Shown: positions 19,753 to 27,481 of the stretch, piece by piece
Layout: the number at the start of each line of letters is the position of its first letter
Numbering within the stretch: position 1 is the stretch's first letter
NCBI GenBank assembly: GCA_902610175.1
Contig: CACLUR010000001.1
Coordinates: 248,001-312,000 of the forward strand
Direction of reading: 5' to 3'
DNA length: 64,000 nt
Source: an uncultured Alphaproteobacteria bacterium
Lineage (GTDB): Bacteria; Pseudomonadota; Alphaproteobacteria; HIMB59
The notes under the pieces: model-generated
Told to the model about the DNA's origin: nothing
Database searches by the model: none
Seen by the model: only the letters and a program-made list of their open reading frames with translations
Position numbers and translations under genes: made by a program

Positions 19753-20367
19753 TTATGCGGGTGGTGGTATTGAGCCATCTTTAAATAGATCATATCCCTT
19801 TAAGACAGCAGGTCTAAGTGATATTTGATTATACCAACGCAATAGATTGATATATTTATTCAGACCTATATCATGAATTGGATGTCTAGCGATCCAAGGA
19901 AATGTTGCGATATCTGCAATTGAATATTCATTTGCCAAATATTCATTTTTAGACAAATGATCATCTAAATTTTTGTATATCGTTTCTGCAATTTTAAAAT
20001 ATCTATCTTCACCAAAATCACTTTTACCGGGATTATAATGATGAAATTGATGATGCTGACCTAACATAGGGCCTATATAACCCATTTGAGCCATCAACCA
20101 CTGGATTGTTAAACTTTGATTTGAGCCATAAAATTCTCCTGATAAATTTGCCAAGTAAATTAAGATAGCACCAGACTCAAATATGGTCTTATTATCATGT
20201 CTTAAAACAGGAATTTTTGAAAATGGAGAAATTTTTTTAAACTCATCGTTGAATTGTTCACCCTTATTTAAATTAATTAAAATCAAATCATAACTCTCAT
20301 TAATCTCCTCTAACATTATTGAAATTTTTCTTGCATTTGGAGTTGAGTCTGCAAATAACTCAAACAT
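19753..20367 (-). CDS. Glutathione S-transferase family protein
   Basis: 204 residues. The N-terminal thioredoxin-like domain has FADSTPNARKISIMLEE, the cis-proline SKIPVL and the ESGAILIYLA motif that binds glutathione. The all-helical C-terminal domain has EYSIADIATFPWI. The pattern resembles the YfcG/YghU type, some of which are disulfide reductases. The start codon directly abuts the stop of the upstream membrane gene. Confidence 0.9.
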   Translation of the reverse strand: MFELFADSTPNARKISIMLEEINESYDLILINLNKGEQFNDEFKKISPFSKIPVLRHDNKTIFESGAILIYLANLSGEFYGSNQSLTIQWLMAQMGYIGPMLGQHHQFHHYNPGKSDFGEDRYFKIAETIYKNLDDHLSKNEYLANEYSIADIATFPWIARHPIHDIGLNKYINLLRWYNQISLRPAVLKGYDLFKDGSIPPPA

Positions 20368-20703
20368 TCAAATTAAACTCATAATATATTTATGAACAAA
20401 ATATCCTATTGCGAGTAAAGTCAATCCAATCAAGTAAATTAACCAAAAATTCATATTGAGATTTTTTGCAAAGAAAAAAGGTAAGAAAAATAAATATGAG
20501 ACAGGTATCCCAATAAGAATGCTTTTTGCAAATATTACAGTATTTTCAGTATTTTTATGCTCTAAGAAAGAGAAGGCTATGGCTATTATACTTGCTATTG
20601 GAAGAGCAATAATAAATCCAGATAGCTCAGGTTTTTTACCGGAAAGCCAACTTGCAAATGCAATCACAAGAGCAGCTAATAAAACTTTTAAAGCAAAAAT
20701 CAT
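20368..20703 (-). CDS. Small membrane protein, four predicted helices
   Basis: 111 residues with helices at about 2-18, 28-46, 57-78 and 85-105. KPELSGFIIALPIASIIAIAFSFLEH resembles small DUF3147/GlpM-like membrane proteins, but I am not certain of the family. It is followed without a gap by the glutathione transferase gene and so is probably co-transcribed with it. Function is unknown. Confidence 0.65.
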   Translation of the reverse strand: MIFALKVLLAALVIAFASWLSGKKPELSGFIIALPIASIIAIAFSFLEHKNTENTVIFAKSILIGIPVSYLFFLPFFFAKNLNMNFWLIYLIGLTLLAIGYFVHKYIMSLI

Positions 20704-20733
20704 AATTATCTATTTTATACTAATTAATAATAA

Positions 20734-21567
20734 TTAAAGATTATTTTCAGGTATTAAGAAAGTTGTTGATGCCCAATCACTATGCCAGATTGGCTCATTT
20801 TTTTCTGGGTCTGCTTTTAATGGATAAATCACAACTGAGTCTAAAAGATATTCCCTTCCTGGTTCAATATCAAAAGTGAATTTTCCTTTATCATCCGTTA
20901 TGGTATTTACAATTGATAACTTTGTATTTTTATATTTCGAAAAAATTGTAACAAGATTTTTTTTTAGTGGTTTTTTTTTGTAATATAAAGTTCCACTCAT
21001 TTGCTTTGAATTCAATTCTTTGTAAGGATTTTGGTCTAAAACAAATTCAAATAGAAGTCCTGTTTTTTTATCCTTCCCCTCACTGCCATTTAGTGTAATA
21101 AGAGATTTTGCATAACGACGATAACTCTCAATAAAATTACTTTCGGGAAATCCTTTCTCAAAATGAGTATCGATTAGTTGCTGGTAACCTTTTTCATTAA
21201 CAAAATCCTCGAATTTTTGAAACTTTTTATAATCAACATATTTATCTTTAGTTTCATGATAAATAATTAATAAATTGTCTAAATTAGTCGTTATATTAAT
21301 TGCAGGTACATCACCTAGTATGCCCTTTATTTTTTCTTTTTTATTTTTGGATCCAGATAAAATTTTAAATGTTTTAAAATCTTGTGGATTATACATTAAA
21401 ACCATACCTTGAAATTCTTGTCCTACCCTCAAGTGAGCATTTATTAAGTCATCATTAAGTTGATATTGTGTGGGCTCGATCCAAAATTCATGAGCATTTA
21501 CTCTAATAGAATAAGCAATAAGGAGCAAAAAAATATAAAGAATTTTTAGATGAATTTTGGTAAACAT
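20734..21567 (-). CDS. Periplasmic DUF4198-type protein, possible metal-uptake accessory
   Basis: 277 residues with a signal peptide (about 1-25, ending VNA before HEFWIEP). The HEFW start of the mature chain is characteristic of DUF4198 proteins, which are often found beside nickel/cobalt uptake genes. The C-terminal part (TDDKGKFTFDIEPGREYLLD) looks like a carboxypeptidase-regulatory-like beta sandwich. It is head-to-head with a HupE/UreJ-like gene, six bases between the start codons, which supports a shared metal role. No nickel enzyme is present in the window. Confidence 0.75.
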   Translation of the reverse strand: MFTKIHLKILYIFLLLIAYSIRVNAHEFWIEPTQYQLNDDLINAHLRVGQEFQGMVLMYNPQDFKTFKILSGSKNKKEKIKGILGDVPAINITTNLDNLLIIYHETKDKYVDYKKFQKFEDFVNEKGYQQLIDTHFEKGFPESNFIESYRRYAKSLITLNGSEGKDKKTGLLFEFVLDQNPYKELNSKQMSGTLYYKKKPLKKNLVTIFSKYKNTKLSIVNTITDDKGKFTFDIEPGREYLLDSVVIYPLKADPEKNEPIWHSDWASTTFLIPENNL

Positions 21568-21573
21568 GACCGA

Positions 21574-22677
21574 ATGATTAAGTACTTATTTTTTCTAATT
21601 TTAATATTGAGCTCTCCTCTGCATTCACACGAAATTAAACCCGCGGTGATGGATATTACCATTATTGAAGGAAATGCATCAATCGAATTTAAATTAAATG
21701 CAGAAACTATTCTTTCTGAAATTGATGCCTCTTTATATCAGGATACCAACGACTCACCTCAATCTCAAAAATATGATGCGTTACGGGCCCTTTCCACTGA
21801 AGAAGTAGAGAAAATGATCATAGAAAATGAAAACAAATTTACAGATAAGATTAAAATCAATATCGGAGATGAAACTATTCCGCTTTCTTTAAGAAATGTA
21901 GATACTTTTCAAGAAATAAACGATGAATTTCCCAGAGATACAACTTTAAACATAGGTTTTGAAATAAAAGATGAGTCTTTTACCATTCAATTTGAAAAAG
22001 AATTGGGTCCCGTGGTAATTAGACATTTTGAGGATTTATCAAAAAAGTCTGTTTTATTTACAACTTATTTACAACCTGCTGAAAGATCATCACTAATATC
22101 TCAACAGACACGGTCTTCAGCTTTAAGTACAACAATTGAATATTTAGTTTTAGGGATAGAGCATATTGTTCCTAAGGGACTTGACCATATCTTATTCATA
22201 ATAGGTATCTTTTTTTACGCCATCAAATTTAAACCTTTATTACTTCAAGTCACAATGTTTACAGTTGCGCATTCGATCACACTTATTCTAGCTAGTTTTA
22301 ATTTAATTTTTATACCTGCTACTATTGTTGAACCGTTAATAGCATTGTCTATAAGCTATGTTGCAATTGAGAATATATTTCAAAGACGTTCAACTTTACT
22401 TCGGTATTTAATAATTTTTATTTTTGGATTAATTCATGGTTTAGGTTTTGCGTTTGTGCTAGGAGATATTGGGTTAAATACTAGTCAACTTGTTTTAAGT
22501 TTAATCTCATTTAACATTGGTGTAGAAATAGCACAGATAGCAATTATTATCTTAGCATCAATTATCTTTATAATACCTTCACGTCAGAGTTGGTATAGAG
22601 CATTTTTGCAAATTCCTATTTCGATTATAATTTCAATGATTGGTTTATATTGGTTTATTGAAAGAGTATTCTTTTAA
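21574..22677 (+). CDS. HupE/UreJ-family membrane protein, putative nickel/cobalt transporter
   Basis: About 367 residues: a signal sequence, a periplasmic domain (about 20-190, beginning HEIKPAVMD) and a C-terminal membrane domain with EHIVPKGLDHILFI, AHSITL and GLIHGLGFAFVLGD, the His-containing motifs of the HupE/UreJ family. The frame is open from ATG 21550, but that would overlap the divergent gene; ATG 21574 begins a proper signal peptide (MIKYLFFLILILSS). Substrate specificity is not shown by the sequence. Its end overlaps the next gene by four bases, tail to tail. Confidence 0.8.
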   Translation: MIKYLFFLILILSSPLHSHEIKPAVMDITIIEGNASIEFKLNAETILSEIDASLYQDTNDSPQSQKYDALRALSTEEVEKMIIENENKFTDKIKINIGDETIPLSLRNVDTFQEINDEFPRDTTLNIGFEIKDESFTIQFEKELGPVVIRHFEDLSKKSVLFTTYLQPAERSSLISQQTRSSALSTTIEYLVLGIEHIVPKGLDHILFIIGIFFYAIKFKPLLLQVTMFTVAHSITLILASFNLIFIPATIVEPLIALSISYVAIENIFQRRSTLLRYLIIFIFGLIHGLGFAFVLGDIGLNTSQLVLSLISFNIGVEIAQIAIIILASIIFIIPSRQSWYRAFLQIPISIIISMIGLYWFIERVFF

Positions 22678-23231
22678 AAATTTATTTTAATAGTGCCAAG
22701 AACTGATAGAGATTTATCTGTTATCACCATTTCTCCTGAACTTGGATAATAATCAAGAAAACCACCAACAATTACATAATGGGTTACAAAAATTAAATTA
22801 CCTTGACTGTCGTCCCAATTTTTAATGAATTGATTTAATTCATACATTTGTTTTGAATGGTTTTTTTGATAATCAGCTGAAAATGTTGAATTTAAGGCAC
22901 TTAAACTCTCAAAATTTCCAAATGCCAGACGAGCGGTTTCTTTGCAGCGACACCATTCGCTAGAATAAACAGAGTCTATTGGAATAGAATATTTAGAAAA
23001 TAATATACCCATTCGTTTAGATTGATTAATTCCTTGTTCATTTAAATTTCTTTGTGTTGAACAATCGTATAATTCAAAATTATTGGGATCACCGCCTCCA
23101 GGAGCATATGCGTGACGAATAAAGACTACTTTGCCACCCTCTTTTAATAATTCCCAACTTGTTGTTTCATCAGATAAAGAATTAAATGTAAAAAAAAGAG
23201 AAATTAAGAAAAAGAAATTAACAATTTTCAT
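22674..23231 (-). CDS. Exported histidine-phosphatase family protein
   Basis: 185 residues with a signal peptide (about 1-20) and the phosphoglycerate-mutase-like core: RHA catalytic motif in VVFIRHAYAPGGGD, YSSEWCRCKETARLAF and the second catalytic His in FVTHYVIVGG. The substrate is unknown. Its ATG overlaps the stop of the gamma-glutamylcyclotransferase-like gene by four bases, so the two are coupled. Confidence 0.85.
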   Translation of the reverse strand: MKIVNFFFLISLFFTFNSLSDETTSWELLKEGGKVVFIRHAYAPGGGDPNNFELYDCSTQRNLNEQGINQSKRMGILFSKYSIPIDSVYSSEWCRCKETARLAFGNFESLSALNSTFSADYQKNHSKQMYELNQFIKNWDDSQGNLIFVTHYVIVGGFLDYYPSSGEMVITDKSLSVLGTIKINF

Positions 23232-23725
23232 TGTTGTGAGAGGTATTGATGATATGCCTGCTTTTTTAAGTCATTCCAATATTGATCTGCCTCTTCAGCT
23301 GTATATTTTCCGTAAAGTTGCATCCAAAGATCAGTTGTCACTAAAGATAAAGCTTCCTCTTTTTCTTTCCACTCATCATAGAACCAAGGGTCTAAAGAGG
23401 GCTCAACTCCTTTTTGTGAAAAATAATTGACCTCTTCATGAATTCCCCCTATGTCTATAATCATTGTTTTAGGAGAAAACTCTACATCCTCGAAAAAACG
23501 TATACGTGCTATATCTTCTTCGGTTAATCCTTTAACCACTATACCTTCAACGCCAGAATAATTTTCACCGAAGATTATTACAGGGAAGTTTTCATTAATG
23601 ACTAAACGCAATTCACTTTTTGGTGCAAAAGCTTTAGTTATTTTTAAGTGATCAGTTTTACATCCTATAACCTTCTCTAATATTACAATAGAGCGAAGAG
23701 TACCGTAAAAAAAATAATTATTCAT
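23228..23725 (-). CDS. Gamma-glutamylcyclotransferase (AIG2-like) family protein
   Basis: 165 residues beginning MNNYFFYGTLRS, the YGTL signature of the GGCT/AIG2 fold, and containing VEGIVVKGLTEEDIARIRFFED in the expected place for the catalytic acid region. Enzymes of this fold release 5-oxoproline from gamma-glutamyl compounds. It lies seven bases after pxpA on the same strand, which supports that activity here, because pxpABC hydrolyses 5-oxoproline. Confidence 0.8.
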   Translation of the reverse strand: MNNYFFYGTLRSIVILEKVIGCKTDHLKITKAFAPKSELRLVINENFPVIIFGENYSGVEGIVVKGLTEEDIARIRFFEDVEFSPKTMIIDIGGIHEEVNYFSQKGVEPSLDPWFYDEWKEKEEALSLVTTDLWMQLYGKYTAEEADQYWNDLKKQAYHQYLSQQ

Positions 23726-23732
23726 TTTAGTC

Positions 23733-24506
23733 TTAGAAAAATTCTGGAAGTGCTGCTTTTTTTATCTTCATTTCATGAAGGAGTATGCAAATTTGTTGAG
23801 AAATATCAACACTATTTGGCGTATCACTATGAACACAAACTGAATGAATGTTTGTTTTTAGAGTGTTCCCATTACGTGAAATAATTCCTCCTTGAATAAG
23901 CATGGCTTTTACATGTTCCCTGGCACTTATAGGATCTGTTATCAAAGAATCATCAATGGAACGAGGTGTTAAAGTAGCATCATCTTCATAAGTGCGATCT
24001 GCAAAAACCTCAAGAGCAGTGGGTATGTTGCTTTTCACAGCAATTTTAGCAAGTTCACTTAAAGCTGGCGCAAGTAATATTATTGATGGATAATTTTTTT
24101 TTAAAACATCTACTATTTCACTAGAAAGGTCTTGGTCAATACATGCCATATTACTCAAAGCCCCATGAAGCTTAACATGTGTTACTGGAAAATTAATATT
24201 AGAGGCAAGATTATGAATAAAAATTAATTGGTCTCTGACAATTTCTTGAATTAATTTTTTGTTCCAATAAATTTTTGTGCGACCAAAATTATCTCTATCT
24301 AAAAAAGAAATATGCGCACCAACTGAAACATGTTTTGTTTTACAGTAACTTAGTGCTTTAAAAACGACGTTTTTTGACCCTCCATGATATAGACAAGAAA
24401 GATTAGCAGAACTAATTTTATTTATTAGCTGCATATCAACAGTTTCAAAAAAACTGAGGTCTTTTTCTGCGATATCAGAATTTAAATTAATCTTATTCAA
24501 ATGCAC
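23733..24506 (-). CDS. pxpA: 5-oxoprolinase subunit A (LamB/YcsF family)
   Basis: One of three subunits of the ATP-dependent prokaryotic 5-oxoprolinase that opens 5-oxoproline to glutamate. The 257 residues show INLNSDIAEKD, the YHGGSKNV and SVGAHISFLDRDNFGR segments, VKLHGALSN, EVFADRTYEDDATLTPR and ICVHSDTPN, all in the usual order. The common N-terminal DLNCDLGE motif is degenerate. It is divergent from pxpB with 23 bases between the starts, unlike the usual single operon. Confidence 0.9.
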   Translation of the reverse strand: MHLNKINLNSDIAEKDLSFFETVDMQLINKISSANLSCLYHGGSKNVVFKALSYCKTKHVSVGAHISFLDRDNFGRTKIYWNKKLIQEIVRDQLIFIHNLASNINFPVTHVKLHGALSNMACIDQDLSSEIVDVLKKNYPSIILLAPALSELAKIAVKSNIPTALEVFADRTYEDDATLTPRSIDDSLITDPISAREHVKAMLIQGGIISRNGNTLKTNIHSVCVHSDTPNSVDISQQICILLHEMKIKKAALPEFF

Positions 24507-24529
24507 TAAAGTTACATTATGATATTAGG

Positions 24530-25249
24530 GTGTATTTCAAAGGAATAAATTCTTATGGGGATCGGGGTTTGGTCTTAGATTTTGGAAATGAAACCTCAAG
24601 ATCTATATCACAGGAGGTAAACGACGCATTTTTAAATATTTCAAACCTTAATCTTCAATCACTTAATATTGTCCCCTCATTTAATAAAATTGTTGTAATT
24701 TTTGAAAATTCTCACATACGAGATCAAAACAAAGACAAAATTAATATAAAAATGAATGAAACAAAATCTCAAAGTAACAAAAAAGTTACTAAAACATGGA
24801 AAATACCGGCATGTTATGATGAAGATTTTGCGTTAGATATAAAGATAATCCAAAAACTTCATAAAATTTCAAAAGAAGAGGTTATCAATCTTCATTCATC
24901 CGTTAATTACTATACATATTATATTGGCTTCATGCCTGGGTTTCCGTATTTAGGGGATGTTCCCTCCCAATTAATTACACCGCGGTTAGCTACTCCAAGG
25001 GTAAAAATTCCTGCTAGATCCATTGGTATAGCAAAAAATCATACCTGTATATATCCGAAAGTTTCTCCTGGTGGTTGGAATATAATTGGACAAATACCAT
25101 TTGATATTTTTGATTTACAAAGTCCTAAGCCTTCCCTTTTTCTCCCAGGTGATGAAGTAAAATTTTTCTCTATATCTCTTCCAGAGTTTAAAAAAATAAA
25201 AAAATATAATTTTTCATCAAATGAATTGATCAAGGAATACTCGTCATGA
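24530..25249 (+). CDS. pxpB: 5-oxoprolinase subunit B (KipI-like)
   Basis: 239 residues, GTG start. The family core is clear: GFMPGFPYLGDVP, TPRLATPRVKIPARSIGIA and SPGGWNIIGQIP. It works with PxpA and PxpC in 5-oxoproline hydrolysis. An insertion of about 30 residues rich in Lys and Asn (about 65-90) separates the N-terminal part from the core. It overlaps pxpC by four bases (ATGA). Confidence 0.92.
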   Translation: MYFKGINSYGDRGLVLDFGNETSRSISQEVNDAFLNISNLNLQSLNIVPSFNKIVVIFENSHIRDQNKDKINIKMNETKSQSNKKVTKTWKIPACYDEDFALDIKIIQKLHKISKEEVINLHSSVNYYTYYIGFMPGFPYLGDVPSQLITPRLATPRVKIPARSIGIAKNHTCIYPKVSPGGWNIIGQIPFDIFDLQSPKPSLFLPGDEVKFFSISLPEFKKIKKYNFSSNELIKEYSS

Positions 25250-26124
25250 ACTCAATCATAATCACTCGTGCAGGAACTCATTCAACGATACAAGACTTTG
25301 GTAGATTTCAATATCAACACTTAGGAGTTTCACCAAGTGGAGCGATGGACCAAAGAATTATTTCAGGGTTACAAAAAATTATACCCAATCATCAAAATCA
25401 ATTTCTAGAATTTGCTTACGTTGGACCCTCAATAAAAGTAAAAGAAGGGTCTGTTAAGATTTGTGTTGGTGGTAATTGTAATATGAGCATTCAGAAAAAT
25501 AACAACACTCAGCTTGAGTACCAGCCCTATAAAAGTATTAATTTATTTGAGGGCGATGAATTGATTATTCACAATACAATAGACTCAGTATATGGATACA
25601 TAGCTTTTGAGCATGGACTTGGGTTAGAGCCTTGTCTTAATAGCTACTCTACTGACACAAAAGCAGGGATAGGTTCGATTAATCGACCTTTAAATGATGA
25701 AGATATATTTAACATTAGCAAAGATGTAAGCTCTTGGGATCTTATCTCTATACCAAAGCCTGATTTAGAAAAGGTAACCAATTTCAAAGTTTATCCCGGT
25801 CCTCAACTTCAATATTTCTCAGACAATTCTCTACAATCTTTTATTAGCGGTGTTTTTACAATAACTAATCAAAGTGATCGAATGGGTATCAGGCTCAAAG
25901 GTGAGAGTCTCATTAGTTCTGAGTCTCATGATATTTTGTCTGAGGGAATATTACCTGGGTCTATTCAAGTGCCAAGTGATGGGCAACCCATTGTATTAAT
26001 GCGGGACATTCCTTGTACTGGAGGATATCCAAAAATTGCAATTTTAAATGAAGTAGATATTTCAAGAATCTCTCAGCTTCCCCCTGGAACCAAAATTACC
26101 TTTGATTTACAAACAATCTATTAG
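25246..26124 (+). CDS. pxpC: 5-oxoprolinase subunit C (KipA-like, biotin-dependent carboxyltransferase family)
   Basis: 292 residues. GTHSTIQDFGRFQYQHLGVSPSGAMD at the N-terminus and SDRMGIRLKG, GILPGSIQVPSDGQP and GGYPKIA further on are the family landmarks. It completes the PxpABC enzyme. The small gap before the photolyase-like gene (24 bases) suggests readthrough. Confidence 0.93.
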   Translation: MNSIIITRAGTHSTIQDFGRFQYQHLGVSPSGAMDQRIISGLQKIIPNHQNQFLEFAYVGPSIKVKEGSVKICVGGNCNMSIQKNNNTQLEYQPYKSINLFEGDELIIHNTIDSVYGYIAFEHGLGLEPCLNSYSTDTKAGIGSINRPLNDEDIFNISKDVSSWDLISIPKPDLEKVTNFKVYPGPQLQYFSDNSLQSFISGVFTITNQSDRMGIRLKGESLISSESHDILSEGILPGSIQVPSDGQPIVLMRDIPCTGGYPKIAILNEVDISRISQLPPGTKITFDLQTIY

Positions 26125-26148
26125 CACAGATTTTATGTATAATTAAAA

Positions 26149-26886
26149 GTGAAAATCTCAAGTGTTCAAGATCTAATACCAACATCGAAAAACTCGAATA
26201 TCTCCATGTTATCAAGACAAGATGCGCTGGAAAAATTCAATTCTTTTAATCCTGTTCTCTATGCTAAAACAAGAAACTTTTTGAATGGACAAATTTCAAG
26301 ATTATCAGCCCATATAAAATATGGAATCATCACTAACAAAGAGCTCTATCAATATATTCGAGACAAATATAATTTTGTTGAGAGTGAAAAGTTTATTCAA
26401 GAATTAGCATGGAGAGATTTTTGGAGAAGCTATGCCTACCATCATCCTGATCAACTATGGACAGATGTAGAAGAATATAAAACTGGATTTCAAGCTCAAG
26501 AATATCAAGATAACTTGCCTGAGGATATTATATCAGCAGCAACACCAACACAAATTATTAATATTTTCATCGAGCAACTCACAAATACTGGGTACCTTCA
26601 TAACCATGCACGTATGTATTTGGCTTCTTATATTATTCACTTTAGAAGAGTGAAGTGGCAAGCTGGAGCGAAGTTTTTTATGAGTCATTTACTGGATGGA
26701 GATATTGCAAGTAATAACTTCTCTTGGCAGTGGATCGCGAGTACCTTTGCAGGAAAACCTTATATATTTAATTTAGAAAATGTTCACAAATACTGTCACC
26801 GAAGCATAGATATTATACCTGAGAAGAATCAAGAAATAGATGGAAGCTATGAAGAAATTAGCTCGAGGCTCTTTCCCAATTTATGA
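26149..26886 (+). CDS. Photolyase/cryptochrome FAD-binding domain protein, lacking the antenna domain
   Basis: 245 residues, GTG start. This is the catalytic C-terminal half of a DNA photolyase: AKTRNFLNGQISRLSAHIKYG, FIQELAWRDFWRSYAYHHPD, TGYLHNHARMYLASYIIH and DGDIASNNFSWQWIASTFAGKPY correspond to the helical FAD-binding core that repairs UV pyrimidine dimers. The usual N-terminal alpha/beta antenna domain (about 130 residues) is absent from this chain. A candidate for it is the next gene, which starts within the last four bases. Repair activity without tests is inferred. Confidence 0.85.
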   Translation: MKISSVQDLIPTSKNSNISMLSRQDALEKFNSFNPVLYAKTRNFLNGQISRLSAHIKYGIITNKELYQYIRDKYNFVESEKFIQELAWRDFWRSYAYHHPDQLWTDVEEYKTGFQAQEYQDNLPEDIISAATPTQIINIFIEQLTNTGYLHNHARMYLASYIIHFRRVKWQAGAKFFMSHLLDGDIASNNFSWQWIASTFAGKPYIFNLENVHKYCHRSIDIIPEKNQEIDGSYEEISSRLFPNL

Positions 26887-27278
26887 ACTTAATTTATTTA
26901 TATGACGAGTTCATGAGAGTGCCAGCCGGTATTGAGGGTAATCCTGTTTACATCTTTGATAATACTTTAACTGAAGACTATGAGCTTAGTGACAAAATCA
27001 TTGAAAATAGATACTTTTTAGCCAAAGAGGCAGGGGCTGAAATCTATAGAGGTAATACATACGAGATATTGCAAGAAATTCATAACCAAAACACCATATC
27101 CAAAATTATAACAAAATCTACTTTTAGACCTATTTACCAAAATTTATTTCAAAAATTAGGTGAAATATATGATTTAGAGCAGTTGCCCGATTACTTCTTA
27201 TTGCAGGTGAATTATCTTCATCCAGCAAAAAGATTTTTTCAGTATTGGAACAAAATTAAGAAAAATTTAAAATATTAG
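26883..27278 (+). CDS. Possible split photolyase alpha/beta (antenna-like) domain
   Basis: 131 residues. The pattern NLIYLYDEF, NPVYIFDNTL, YFLAKEAGAEIYRGNTYEILQEI, KIITKSTFRPIYQNLFQKL resembles the Rossmann-like N-terminal domain of photolyases (beta strand, helix, GDP-like turn). The end HPAKRFFQYWNKIKKNL resembles the last helix of full-length photolyases. The ATGA overlap with the FAD-domain gene suggests the two products pair. The family match is by eye and moderate; it could be an unrelated partner. Confidence 0.55.
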   Translation: MNLIYLYDEFMRVPAGIEGNPVYIFDNTLTEDYELSDKIIENRYFLAKEAGAEIYRGNTYEILQEIHNQNTISKIITKSTFRPIYQNLFQKLGEIYDLEQLPDYFLLQVNYLHPAKRFFQYWNKIKKNLKY

Positions 27279-27280
27279 TC

Positions 27281-27481
27281 ATGGCTGAGAAATGCAAATA
27301 TTGCGAGGGAGAGTTATCAGTCATGGACAGTGTGTATATTGAATCTGAAATTCGAACAGCACCTAAGAAAGTTCAAAATTTAATTAAAAGTCATCATAAT
27401 CTTGTCTGTTACATGTGTTATAAAAAACTAAAAGCTATTAAAGTGATAAATACTGAAAATAAAAATAAAAAATTAAATTAA
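27281..27481 (+). CDS. Small zinc-ribbon protein
   Basis: 66 residues with CKYC near the N-terminus and CYMC near 46, a four-cysteine zinc-ribbon pattern. It follows the photolyase pair by two bases and is convergent with the acyl-CoA ligase gene, overlapping it by four bases. I do not recognise the family. The lysine-rich tail might bind nucleic acid, but that is a guess. Confidence 0.6.
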   Translation: MAEKCKYCEGELSVMDSVYIESEIRTAPKKVQNLIKSHHNLVCYMCYKKLKAIKVINTENKNKKLN

